Shown here one piece after another: positions 9,301-17,727 of a DNA stretch of 64,000 bases. The stretch's first letter is position 1, and every line of letters starts with the position of its first letter. This stretch comes from Gammaproteobacteria bacterium (lineage in GTDB: Bacteria; Pseudomonadota; Gammaproteobacteria; Legionellales; Legionellaceae). Location of the stretch: NCBI GenBank assembly GCA_024742995.1, contig JANSXK010000001.1, positions 62,001 to 126,000 on the forward strand, given 5' to 3'. The notes beneath the pieces were generated by a model. That model did no database searches. It was not told the DNA's origin and saw nothing but the letters and a program-made list of their open reading frames with translations. The position numbers and the translations under genes are program-made.

Positions 9301-10227
9301 ATGACAACAAATCAAGCCATTGTTTTTCCAGGTCAAGGGTCTCAGTCTGTCGGGATGCTAGCTGATGTGGCTGCAGCGTTCCCACAAATCCAATCGACAT
9401 TTTCAGAAGTTTCTGAACACGTGGGTTATGATGTTTGGAACATGGTTCAAAAAGGCCCAGAAGATATATTAAATCAAACCGAACATACGCAAGTCGCAGT
9501 CCTGACTGCGGATGTTGCTTTATTCCGGGCCCGACAACAACAGAGCGCCGTTTCACCTAAAATGATGGCGGGCCACAGCTTAGGCGAATATGCGGCCTTG
9601 GTGTGTTCCGAGGCTATTTCTTTGACAGATGCGGCACAATTGGTACAAACACGTGGGCGTTTGATGCAAGAAACTGTGCCTATGGGATTAGGCGCAATGG
9701 CTGCTATTGTAGGCTTGTCTGACGCTCAGGTGCAAGAAATTTGCAAGCAAAGCACAACAACAGTGGAACAAGTGACGCCAGCCAATTATAATGCGCTGGG
9801 TCAAGTTGTGATCGCAGGTCATACTGCAGCGGTCATGAAGGCCATTGCATTGGCAGAATCACAAGACGCGCGGATTGCAAAATTGATTCCTGTTTCAGTG
9901 CCATGTCATTGTGGTTTATTAAGACCTGCGGCGGAAAAGTTTGCTGTTGCTTTGGCGAATACAACCTTTGAAGTGCCGAACTGCGCGGTGATTTCTAATG
10001 TTGATTTGAGTATTTATAGCTCAGCGGAGCAAGTGCGTGCGTTATTAGAAGCACAATTATTTTCACCTGTGCGTTGGGTCGAGACCATACAAATGATGCA
10101 ACAACAAGGGATTGAAGCTATTTTAGAATGTGGTCCTGGAAGAGTGTTAAGTGGTTTGGTGAAACGGATTGATAGATCGATGCAAGTCAGTTCAGTGTAT
10201 GATGGTTTATTACAAAGTGTAGGATGA
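9301..10227 (+). CDS. fabD: Malonyl-CoA:ACP transacylase
   Basis: FabD loads malonyl groups onto ACP. The protein (308 residues from this ATG) has the FPGQGSQ start, the nucleophile in GHSLGEYAA, the active-site His in VPCHCGLLRP, and a C-terminal ECGPGRVLSGL. A GTG at 9289 would add four residues, but the ATG at 9301 has an AGTGGA-like site upstream and matches the family start. It overlaps fabG by ATGA. Confidence 0.96.
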   Translation: MTTNQAIVFPGQGSQSVGMLADVAAAFPQIQSTFSEVSEHVGYDVWNMVQKGPEDILNQTEHTQVAVLTADVALFRARQQQSAVSPKMMAGHSLGEYAALVCSEAISLTDAAQLVQTRGRLMQETVPMGLGAMAAIVGLSDAQVQEICKQSTTTVEQVTPANYNALGQVVIAGHTAAVMKAIALAESQDARIAKLIPVSVPCHCGLLRPAAEKFAVALANTTFEVPNCAVISNVDLSIYSSAEQVRALLEAQLFSPVRWVETIQMMQQQGIEAILECGPGRVLSGLVKRIDRSMQVSSVYDGLLQSVG

Positions 10228-10979
10228 AGAAAACGATGACTTTAGAAGATAAGACAGCGCTGGTTACTGGTGCAAGCCGTGGTATTGGGAAAGCCATCGC
10301 GAAAGGTTTGGCTGAAAAAGGCGCCTACGTCATTGGTACAGCAACCACAGAAGCTGGTGCAGCAGCTATTTCTGAAATGTTTAAAGAGCACCAATTGCAA
10401 GGTGAAGGCATGGTCTTGGATGTGACCCAACGAGAAGCGGTGGATCATCTGATGACAACGTTAGCCGATCAGCAAAGAAACCCTGCAGTTTTAGTGAATA
10501 ATGCGGGTATTACTGCGGATAATTTATTGTTACGTATGGATGATGAAGAATGGTTTCGGGTGGTTGAAACCAATTTAAACTCAGTTTATCGTATGAGCAA
10601 AGCATGTTTGAAGTCGATGTTTCGTGCGCGATGGGGTAGAATCATCAGCATTGGTTCGGTTGTCGCATCATCTGGTAACCCTGGCCAAAGCAATTATTGT
10701 GCCGCAAAAGCTGGAATACTTGGGTTTTCGCGCTCTCTAGCTGCAGAGATGGGAGGACGAGGCATCACAGTGAATGTGGTTGCACCAGGATTTATTGATA
10801 CCGAAATGACAGCCAGTTTACCTGATTTTGTTAAAGAAGAGATGCTTAAGCGTATTCCTATGAAACGATTGGGTGACCCTTCTGATGTGGCAGAAGTTGT
10901 TGGATTTTTAGCGTCAGATGCAGCAGCATATATCACTGGTGAAGTGATTCATGTGAATGGCGGGATGTATATGGATTAG
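10224..10979 (+). CDS. fabG: 3-oxoacyl-[ACP] reductase
   Basis: This NADPH-dependent short-chain dehydrogenase reduces beta-ketoacyl-ACP. The 251-residue protein has the nucleotide motif GASRGIGKAIA, the NNAGIT motif, catalytic Ser in IGSVVASSG, and YCAAK (Tyr and Lys). The first ATG overlaps the fabD stop as ATGA. A second ATG at 10236 (MTLEDKTALVTG) with AGGA eleven bases ahead is an equally plausible start. A terminator-like hairpin follows before acpP. Confidence 0.95.
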   Translation: MKKTMTLEDKTALVTGASRGIGKAIAKGLAEKGAYVIGTATTEAGAAAISEMFKEHQLQGEGMVLDVTQREAVDHLMTTLADQQRNPAVLVNNAGITADNLLLRMDDEEWFRVVETNLNSVYRMSKACLKSMFRARWGRIISIGSVVASSGNPGQSNYCAAKAGILGFSRSLAAEMGGRGITVNVVAPGFIDTEMTASLPDFVKEEMLKRIPMKRLGDPSDVAEVVGFLASDAAAYITGEVIHVNGGMYMD

Positions 10980-11058
10980 AGCGATTGGACAATTGTGTTG
11001 ATTTGGCTCAAACTAGCAGTTTGTCCATGTGCTTTAGAAGTTGTGATTTTATAAGGGA

Positions 11059-11099
11059 GAGTAGTAAGGGATGTCCCATACCACTCACTAATTTTTTTT
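11059..11099 (+). terminator. Terminator-like hairpin between fabG and acpP
   Basis: A near-palindromic stem runs from GAGT (11059) to ACTC (11086), with the core GGG-ATGT-CCC and two mismatches. After five bases it is followed by a run of eight T (11092-11099). Only 24 bases remain before the acpP start, so this acts as either a partial terminator or an attenuator inside the operon. Confidence 0.5.
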
Positions 11100-11123
11100 A
11101 AACCAGTAGAGGATAGGCACACT

Positions 11124-11369
11124 ATGAGTACAGTACAAGAACGAGTTCGAAAAATTGTTGTTGAACAATTAGGCATCAAAGAAGAAGAACTAAGTAATGA
11201 TGCTTCATTTGTTGACGATTTGGGTGCAGATTCGTTAGATACCGTGGAGTTGGTGATGGCACTTGAAGAAGAATTTGAAACTGAAATTCCTGATGAAAAG
11301 GCTGAAAAAATCACCACAATTCAAGAAGCCATTGATTACATTGAATCAAACTTGAAAAAAGAAGATTAA
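11124..11369 (+). CDS. acpP: Acyl carrier protein
   Basis: This is an 81-residue acidic protein with the phosphopantetheine serine in [11 protein letters not shown], the universal ACP motif. It carries growing acyl chains in the cytoplasm. Its position between fabG and fabF is the standard gammaproteobacterial order. AGAGGA precedes the ATG. It is flanked upstream by a terminator-like hairpin and downstream by an 8-bp stem-loop, an arrangement that could let it be expressed at a level different from its neighbours. Confidence 0.98.
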   Translation: MSTVQERVRKIVVEQLGIKEEELSNDASFVDDLGADSLDTVELVMALEEEFETEIPDEKAEKITTIQEAIDYIESNLKKED

Positions 11370-11381
11370 GAACTTTGTCGT

Positions 11382-11413
11382 ACCGTCATCGGGTCATGAT
11401 ACAGAATGGCGGT
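11382..11413 (+). other. Stem-loop between acpP and fabF
   Basis: ACCGTCAT (11382-11389) can pair with ATGGCGGT (11406-11413) over 8 bp with one G-T pair. No T-run follows. It may protect the acpP 3' end or reduce expression of fabF; the function is inferred. Confidence 0.4.
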
Positions 11414-11441
11414 GTAGTTTATCCTTCTTGGGAGTAGCATT

Positions 11442-12695
11442 TTGAGTAAATCTTTGATGAAACGACGGGTAGTAGTGACTGGTATGGGTATGGTGTCACC
11501 GGTTGGTTTGTCTGTTGCAGAATCGTGGCGCAATATTTTAGATGGTGTCAGTGGTATTGGTCCGGTAGAGGATTTTGATATAAGTGATTATCCGACTAAG
11601 ATTTGGGCCAAAGTCAAAAATTTAGATGTAGAAGCGCATATCACTCCCAAGGATGCACGAAAAATGGATCCTTTCACGCAGTTCGGCATGATTGCTGCAC
11701 AAGAGGCGATGAAAGATTCCGGATTAGAAATTGATGAGGCGTTATCAAAGCGCGCTGGCGTAGCAGTGGGCGCCGGTATTGGTGGGATTCAAACCATCAC
11801 CAATAATCAAGAGCGTTTGATGAAAGGTGGTCCGCGTAAAGTGTCACCATTTTTTATTCCAGCTGGTATTATTAATATGCTTGCTGGACAAATTTCTATT
11901 GAACACGATTTGAAAGGCCCTAATATTGCTGTGGTAACTGCTTGTACGTCGGGCACGCACAATATTGGCTTGGGCGGGCGTATGATTGCCTATGGCGATG
12001 CTGATGTGATGATTTGTGGTGGTGCTGAAATGACCAACACTCCATTATGTTTGGCAGGATTTTCTGCGGTTCGTTCCTTGTCAAAACGCAATGATGAGCC
12101 AGAAAAAGCATCTAGACCCTGGGATAAGGATCGAGATGGTTTTGTGATGGGCGAAGGCGCCGGTATTTTGGTTCTAGAAGAGTATGAACATGCCAAGGCA
12201 CGTGGTGCGCAAATCTATGCGGAATTGATTGGATTTGGGATGTCTGGTGATGCTTATCATATCACAGCACCTGATGAAGAAGCCGATGGTGCATCGCGTT
12301 GTTTACAAGCGACATTAGATGATGCGGATGTTAGTCCAGATGCAGTTGATTATATCAATGCGCATGGCACATCAACTTCTTTGAACGATATCAATGAAGC
12401 CAAGGCTATCAAACGAGTGTTTGGTGATCATGCTTACAAATTGGCTGTAAGCTCGACCAAATCCATGACAGGTCATTTATTAGGTGCGGCAGGTGCGATT
12501 GAAGCTATATTCAGTATATTGGCTATTCGAGATCAAGTGGCTCCGCCGACGATGAACTTAGATAATCCTGATGAAGGATGCGATTTGAATTTTGTACCTT
12601 ACAAACCAGAATATCGTACCATCAACTGTGTGCTAAGCAATTCGTTGGGATTTGGGGGTACAAACGGCAGTTTGTTATTCAAGCGTTTGGCGTAA
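11442..12695 (+). CDS. fabF: 3-oxoacyl-[ACP] synthase II
   Basis: FabF is the elongating condensing enzyme, 417 residues. The catalytic triad is visible: Cys in TACTSGTHN, His in NAHGTSTSLND and His in KSMTGHLLGAAG. The start is TTG with GGGAG seven bases upstream; the next ATG at 11457 would be 22 bases from that site, so TTG is preferred. Its stop is immediately followed by the mltG start. The pabC gene that usually lies here in E. coli is absent. Confidence 0.96.
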   Translation: MSKSLMKRRVVVTGMGMVSPVGLSVAESWRNILDGVSGIGPVEDFDISDYPTKIWAKVKNLDVEAHITPKDARKMDPFTQFGMIAAQEAMKDSGLEIDEALSKRAGVAVGAGIGGIQTITNNQERLMKGGPRKVSPFFIPAGIINMLAGQISIEHDLKGPNIAVVTACTSGTHNIGLGGRMIAYGDADVMICGGAEMTNTPLCLAGFSAVRSLSKRNDEPEKASRPWDKDRDGFVMGEGAGILVLEEYEHAKARGAQIYAELIGFGMSGDAYHITAPDEEADGASRCLQATLDDADVSPDAVDYINAHGTSTSLNDINEAKAIKRVFGDHAYKLAVSSTKSMTGHLLGAAGAIEAIFSILAIRDQVAPPTMNLDNPDEGCDLNFVPYKPEYRTINCVLSNSLGFGGTNGSLLFKRLA

Positions 12696-13691
12696 ATGGC
12701 CAGCCGGCTAGCGGTCACATTTAGAGATTGCTTTGTTGTCGTGTTGGTTGTGCTGCTGGCTGTTGCCAGCCTTTTTATTTATCGAATGATATTCCGGCCG
12801 ATTCCTATACAGACTAATGCTGCTATTATTCATATCGATAAATCGACAACAGCACGATCCTTGTTGCGAATGATGCATGATCGTGGTTGGATTGGCTCTG
12901 TTTCCGTATGGTCGCGACTGTTACAAATTCAAGGATTATCCTCAAAATTAAAAGCAGGAACCTATCAAATCCTTCCAAATGAGTCAGTATTGCATTTGTT
13001 ACGTAGGATTGTGGCAGGAGATGTATTGCGTGAACGATTCTTAATTCGACCTGGGACAACCTTGGCACAAGTCAGGCAAGACATGAGTGCCGCGCCTTAT
13101 TTGGAGTATACTGAGACGGATTGGTCGGATTTGGAATCCCAGCATTCTGTTTTAGAAGGGCTTTTATTAGCAGACACCTACGTGTATGAAGCGGGCACTA
13201 GTGCTCGTACGTTGATTGTACAAGCACATGATCATCTTCAATCCGTATTGGAGCATGCTTGGCAGGATCGGTTGGCTGCGTTACCCTATTTAAAATCTTA
13301 TGACGCCTTGATTGTCGCGTCTATTTTAGAAAAAGAAGCAGCAGTGCCTGCAGAGCGTCGTCTGATTTCAGGGGTGATTGTGAATCGTTTACGTCAACAT
13401 ATACCATTACAAATGGATCCGACTGTGATTTATGCTTTGGGACCATCTTATCAAGGTAGTTTGCATCATGCGCAAATGGACATTGATTCTCCTTATAATA
13501 CTTATCGTCATCGTGGTTTACCACCAACCCCGATTGCAATGGTGACAGCGGATTCGATTGATGCAGCTTGCCATCCTGAGATGAGTGATTATTTATATTT
13601 TGTGGCAAAAGGAGATGGCACCCATGTGTTTACGAGTAATTATCAAGCACATCGTGCAGCCATCAAAAAATATATGAGGAAAGCAACATGA
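12696..13691 (+). CDS. mltG: Endolytic murein transglycosylase MltG
   Basis: This 331-residue inner-membrane protein has one N-terminal membrane segment (about residues 10-32) and a periplasmic YceG-like domain. The catalytic Glu lies in IVASILEKEAAVP, and the family signatures LQMDPTVIYALG and SPYNTYRHRGLPPTPI follow. It cleaves nascent glycan strands and helps set their length. The ATG directly abuts the fabF stop, implying translational coupling, and its end overlaps tmk by ATGA. Confidence 0.95.
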   Translation: MASRLAVTFRDCFVVVLVVLLAVASLFIYRMIFRPIPIQTNAAIIHIDKSTTARSLLRMMHDRGWIGSVSVWSRLLQIQGLSSKLKAGTYQILPNESVLHLLRRIVAGDVLRERFLIRPGTTLAQVRQDMSAAPYLEYTETDWSDLESQHSVLEGLLLADTYVYEAGTSARTLIVQAHDHLQSVLEHAWQDRLAALPYLKSYDALIVASILEKEAAVPAERRLISGVIVNRLRQHIPLQMDPTVIYALGPSYQGSLHHAQMDIDSPYNTYRHRGLPPTPIAMVTADSIDAACHPEMSDYLYFVAKGDGTHVFTSNYQAHRAAIKKYMRKAT

Positions 13692-14320
13692 AGCGAGGAC
13701 GATTCATTGTTGTCGAAGGTTTGGAAGGCGCGGGTAAATCTACGGCCATTGCGACATTAAAAACTTTGTTGCAGCAGCATGATATTCAAGTATTGCTGAC
13801 GCGAGAGCCTGGAGGCACGCCTTTAGGAGAAACGGTTCGAACGGTTATTAAACATGAAGAACCCATGGATCCTAGGGCCGAATTATTATTGTTTTATGCG
13901 GCACGGGTGCAATTGTTGGAATCCGTTATCAAACCGGCTTTGGCAGTGGGCACATGGGTCCTTGCAGATCGTTTTGAGTTATCAACCTTTGCTTATCAAG
14001 GTGGTGGTCGAGGTATGAGCTCTGAAATGATCAGCCATTTGTCAAAATTTTGCGTGGGTACGATGCAACCTGATTTGTTGTTTTATTTGGATATCACGCC
14101 CGAGCAAGGATTAGAACGCGCTATTGGGCGTGGAAAACTGGATAGAATAGAGCAAGAGTCCATCAGTTTTTTCGAATCGGTGCACGCAGCATATCATCAA
14201 TATTTGCAAGCGATGTCGGCGGTGGTATATGTTGATGCAAGTCGAGATTTGCCCCAAGTTCAGGATGCTTTGATAGTTGCAATGAACCATTATTTGAGGT
14301 CTGAGCATGTCGAAGTTTGA
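13688..14320 (+). CDS. tmk: Thymidylate kinase
   Basis: Tmk phosphorylates dTMP to dTDP. The 210-residue protein has the P-loop EGLEGAGKSTA, the TREPGGTPLGE substrate motif and LADRFELSTFAYQGGGR. In the lid, IGRGKLDRIE has basic residues. The length is normal. It overlaps mltG by 4 bases and holB by 14, as in the common mltG-tmk-holB-tatD block. Confidence 0.97.
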   Translation: MKRGRFIVVEGLEGAGKSTAIATLKTLLQQHDIQVLLTREPGGTPLGETVRTVIKHEEPMDPRAELLLFYAARVQLLESVIKPALAVGTWVLADRFELSTFAYQGGGRGMSSEMISHLSKFCVGTMQPDLLFYLDITPEQGLERAIGRGKLDRIEQESISFFESVHAAYHQYLQAMSAVVYVDASRDLPQVQDALIVAMNHYLRSEHVEV

Positions 14321-15191
14321 AGCCGCATCCAATTTAGATCATATGCCACAAGCACTGCTTTTGGTGGCGCCACAAGAATTGCAATTGGATACTATTTTGC
14401 AAACCCAAGCAGCTAAATTATTGTGTTTGAATGTCGATCAGAAGCCTTGTGGATCTTGTGGTAATTGCTCTAAAATAAGCCAAAATATTCACCCTGATAT
14501 GCATGTCATTAGACCGGACACCGCAGGTGGACCGATTAAAATTGATCAAATTCGCGAATTGCAGCATCATGCGTCCCAAACGCCACAATTAGCCGCTTAT
14601 CAACTCTGGATTTTGCAACCGGCGGATGCACTGAACCAAGCTGCCGCGGCATCCTTGCTAAAAATTTTAGAAGAGCCGCCTGCTTCAAGCTGTTTCATTT
14701 TAGTGACGGCATCCCCCAATCTATTACTTCCCACGATTTTAAGCCGGTGCCAACGGGTAGATCTTCAGCATGATACCAGTAGTGACGATCTTTTAACTTT
14801 GGGAAAATATTATCCGGAGTCATCAACACGTGCCACATTATGCTCACAGCGATTGAGTTTATTAAGTGATTTGGATGCATTATTGGCAAAACAACAAACG
14901 CCTTGTGATGTGGCACAGCGTTGGTCTGAGTACCCATTATCTGATCTACTGTGGTTTTTATATGCTTTAATTGCAAAGATGATTGATCTGCGTTTGGTAG
15001 GTAACGATTTAGAAGTAGAATATCAGGATTGCGCTGTCTTGACGAAAGTTTGGCGTCCGGAAGGCTTATTTGCTCAATTAGACACATTGCATGCATTGAT
15101 GCGCAAATCACAAAATAATATTAACCTGAATGCAAATCTTGCTTTGGAGCGGATTTTGTTGGGAATGATGAATATGGACACCTTATGTTAA
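14307..15191 (+). CDS. holB: DNA polymerase III delta' subunit
   Basis: This is a clamp-loader subunit of 294 residues. It contains the zinc-binding cysteines CGSCGNC, DQIRELQHHASQTP, and the EEPPASSCFILVT and SRCQRVDL motifs with the arginine finger. There is no intact Walker A motif, consistent with delta' not hydrolysing ATP. GAGG lies nine bases before the ATG inside tmk. It overlaps tatD by 7 bases. Confidence 0.93.
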   Translation: MSKFEAASNLDHMPQALLLVAPQELQLDTILQTQAAKLLCLNVDQKPCGSCGNCSKISQNIHPDMHVIRPDTAGGPIKIDQIRELQHHASQTPQLAAYQLWILQPADALNQAAAASLLKILEEPPASSCFILVTASPNLLLPTILSRCQRVDLQHDTSSDDLLTLGKYYPESSTRATLCSQRLSLLSDLDALLAKQQTPCDVAQRWSEYPLSDLLWFLYALIAKMIDLRLVGNDLEVEYQDCAVLTKVWRPEGLFAQLDTLHALMRKSQNNINLNANLALERILLGMMNMDTLC

Positions 15192-15964
15192 TTGACTCAC
15201 ATTGTCATTTGAATATGCTAGATTTGGCTGATTTTGATCAGGATTTAGCGCAAGTAATGAAACAGGCAAGCGCCGCTGATGTGAGTCATATGTTGACGGT
15301 GTGCGTGAAGTTGTCTGATCTTCCGCAAATTATGGCCATTGTGGAACGTTTTCCAAATGTATTCAGCTCAGTCGGCGTGCACCCCAATGAAACAGATGAG
15401 GTTGATGCGGCCAAACTCATCAGTCTGGCGACCCATTCTACTTGTATTGCCATAGGGGAAACGGGTTTAGATTACTATCGTACTGAAGAAGCAGCTGCAA
15501 AAGAGGTGCAGTGTGAGAACTTTCGTCAGCATATTCAGGCGTCTTTAAGCCTAGAAAAACCTTTGATCATTCATACACGCCAAGCCAGTGAAGATACTTT
15601 GCGTATCATGGCAGAAGAGAAGGCTGGTGAAATTGGCGGTGTAATGCATTGTTTTTCTGAAGATTGGGACGTTGCCAAACGTGCGTTGGATATGAATTTT
15701 TATATTTCTTTTTCTGGGATTGTGACCTTTAAATCAGCAACGATGTTGCAAGACGTTGCGAAAAAAGTACCGGCAGATCGAATTTTGATTGAAACAGATT
15801 CGCCATATTTGGCCCCAGTACCTTTTCGTGGCAAACAAAATCATCCGGCTTTGGTCAAACATGTTGCCACTGTATTGAGTGTCTTGCGTGACGTTGATGA
15901 ATCTGTGATTGCTGCTCAAACCACAGAGAATTTTTATCATTGTTTTCGGGTGAAGAAGTCATGA
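15185..15964 (+). CDS. tatD: TatD-family metal-dependent hydrolase (DNase)
   Basis: This 259-residue amidohydrolase-fold protein has metal ligands in LIDSHCHLN, in GETGLDYYR and in IHTRQASEDT, plus the C-terminal ETDSPYLAPVPFRGK. The family (E. coli TatD, YcfH, YjjV) acts as 3'-5' DNases or deoxyribonucleases. Its location after holB points to the YcfH branch. The end overlaps anmK by ATGA. Confidence 0.92.
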   Translation: MLIDSHCHLNMLDLADFDQDLAQVMKQASAADVSHMLTVCVKLSDLPQIMAIVERFPNVFSSVGVHPNETDEVDAAKLISLATHSTCIAIGETGLDYYRTEEAAAKEVQCENFRQHIQASLSLEKPLIIHTRQASEDTLRIMAEEKAGEIGGVMHCFSEDWDVAKRALDMNFYISFSGIVTFKSATMLQDVAKKVPADRILIETDSPYLAPVPFRGKQNHPALVKHVATVLSVLRDVDESVIAAQTTENFYHCFRVKKS

Positions 15965-17043
15965 CGGTTTATTTGGGATTGATGTCCGGAACTAGTATGG
16001 ATGGCATTGATGCGGCTTTGGTAGATGTGACCACTCATCGTTTCATTGGTGGCATCACACGGCCTTATGACAAAGACTTACAAACACAACTCCAAAACAT
16101 TGCGTCGAATGCAGCAGTAACGCCTGCGTATTTATGGCAATTGCATACGATATTAGGCCAACAATTTGCGGCAGCAGCGAACCAATTATTAACAACGCTT
16201 GCTTATCCCCGGGAACAAGTGACCGCGATTGGCAGCCACGGTCAAACCATTGTGCATGATGCGACAGCAAAAATTCCCTATACCATTCAATTGGGATGTC
16301 CACATACGATTTCAGAATTGACCGGGATGACAGTAGTCGCAGATTTCAGAACTCGTGACATGGTGATTGGTGGACAAGGTGCGCCATTTGCACCGTTGTA
16401 CCATCACGTATTATTTGGCGAGAGCAACAAAGCCTTCGCTGTTGTCAATCTAGGTGGTATTGCCAATATTACAGTACTGTCAGATGAGGTACGGGGTTAT
16501 GATTTAGGCCCAGGTAATTGTTTGATGGATGCGTGGATCGCAAGCCAGGACAATCAAACTTACGATATTGAAGGACGTTATGCTGCAAGTGGTCAGATGA
16601 TTCCTGATTTATTAACCGCGATGTTGAAGGATGATTATTTTGCATTGCCACATCCCAAAAGCATTTGTAAGTCATATTTTTCTATGGATTGGCTCAGTCA
16701 ATTTCTAAAGCCTGATTACGCGCCACAGGACGTACAAGCCACGTTATTAGCGTTGACCGTGCAATCCATCTCTGATGCAATCCAGGCCAATACTGCACCT
16801 ATTTGGCGTTTAATGCTATGCGGAGGAGGGGCTCATAATCGTGCTTTGGTCCAAGCACTGAAGCATGCATTACCCAATATAGAAGTATTAAGTACCAAAG
16901 AGCTGGGGATTGATCCAGATTTTCTAGAAGCAATGATGTTTGCTTGGTTGGCTCATCAAGCCATGACTGAAACATCGCTAGATTTGACTCATATTACTGG
17001 TGCGAACAAGCCGGCTATTTTAGGTGCTATTTATAAGATTTAA
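15961..17043 (+). CDS. anmK: Anhydro-N-acetylmuramic acid kinase
   Basis: AnmK phosphorylates and hydrolyses 1,6-anhydroMurNAc to MurNAc-6-phosphate during cell wall recycling. The protein (360 residues) starts TVYLGLMSGTSMDGIDAALVD, contains the NLGGIANIT and DLGPGNCLMDAW motifs, and has a late LCGGGAHN. A longer start at 15940 exists, but the ATG at 15961 overlaps the tatD stop as ATGA and matches the family start. Lytic transglycosylases that make its substrate are encoded nearby (mltG, mltA). Confidence 0.95.
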   Translation: MTVYLGLMSGTSMDGIDAALVDVTTHRFIGGITRPYDKDLQTQLQNIASNAAVTPAYLWQLHTILGQQFAAAANQLLTTLAYPREQVTAIGSHGQTIVHDATAKIPYTIQLGCPHTISELTGMTVVADFRTRDMVIGGQGAPFAPLYHHVLFGESNKAFAVVNLGGIANITVLSDEVRGYDLGPGNCLMDAWIASQDNQTYDIEGRYAASGQMIPDLLTAMLKDDYFALPHPKSICKSYFSMDWLSQFLKPDYAPQDVQATLLALTVQSISDAIQANTAPIWRLMLCGGGAHNRALVQALKHALPNIEVLSTKELGIDPDFLEAMMFAWLAHQAMTETSLDLTHITGANKPAILGAIYKI

Positions 17044-17070
17044 ATAGTTAATATTTAGAAGGAGCACGAT

Positions 17071-17721
17071 ATGCGAGGTAATGGGCCAAAAGGGTATAGA
17101 GCAATTCTTTGCCCAACAGTTTTTGATAATTCTTTTTTTTGGAACGAGATTAAAAATTATGAAAATGGGTTCTACATGGACTATCTTTTCAAGATAGCTG
17201 AAGGTGTTCCACACGATGGATATGGATATATAATGGATGCACCGAACAACCTTATCTATTATCCTTCTTGTCCACATCTGATTAATTGTTTGACCAGAAA
17301 TATCTCAGAATCCCGCCACCTAGCTGCTGTGCAAAACATCATGATTAGAAGTATTGCTGCCAATTATTCCCGCGGCACGCTTACGACTGAAATTAATACA
17401 TCATTTGCGTTACGTAATGCACCTGCTGCGACAGGCGTTCGTAGGCCTGAAAATCTCTACCCAGGTTTTATTGGTCATCCAGACTTTGTAAGACCCATGT
17501 CGTCACGTTTTTTGATGAGTGTATTGGCAGTGGTCGGGGGAGGTATCGCAGCTTTGATCGTGGCTTTTGCTTTGTTACATGCTGCAGCGTTGGCGACAAC
17601 TGGTGTGGCAGTGGCGGCCGTAGGTGCTGGACTTCTCTTGGGTAGTGTGGGGATGTTTCATCGAGAACGCAATAAAAATGCATCAGAAGGCGGTTTGATT
17701 GATTTACCTACACTAGCTTAG
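17071..17721 (+). CDS. Unknown protein with C-terminal hydrophobic hairpin (candidate effector)
   Basis: This 216-residue protein is not recognised. AGAAGGAGC precedes the ATG at good spacing, so it is well translated. The first 145 residues are soluble with no signal peptide. Two adjacent membrane segments rich in Ala, Gly and Val (about 148-170 and 173-195) follow, then a short polar tail. The architecture resembles the C terminus of the OTU-like protein at 21101-22258. It follows anmK by 27 bases and ends 6 bases before a convergent gene. A host-directed role is only a guess from this architecture. Confidence 0.55.
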   Translation: MRGNGPKGYRAILCPTVFDNSFFWNEIKNYENGFYMDYLFKIAEGVPHDGYGYIMDAPNNLIYYPSCPHLINCLTRNISESRHLAAVQNIMIRSIAANYSRGTLTTEINTSFALRNAPAATGVRRPENLYPGFIGHPDFVRPMSSRFLMSVLAVVGGGIAALIVAFALLHAAALATTGVAVAAVGAGLLLGSVGMFHRERNKNASEGGLIDLPTLA

Positions 17722-17727
17722 GGTATG

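Noticed and set aside
10976-11317. A 113-codon minus-strand frame across acpP
   Set aside because: It is the antisense shadow of acpP and the terminator hairpin; the Ser-rich composition is that of a shadow frame.
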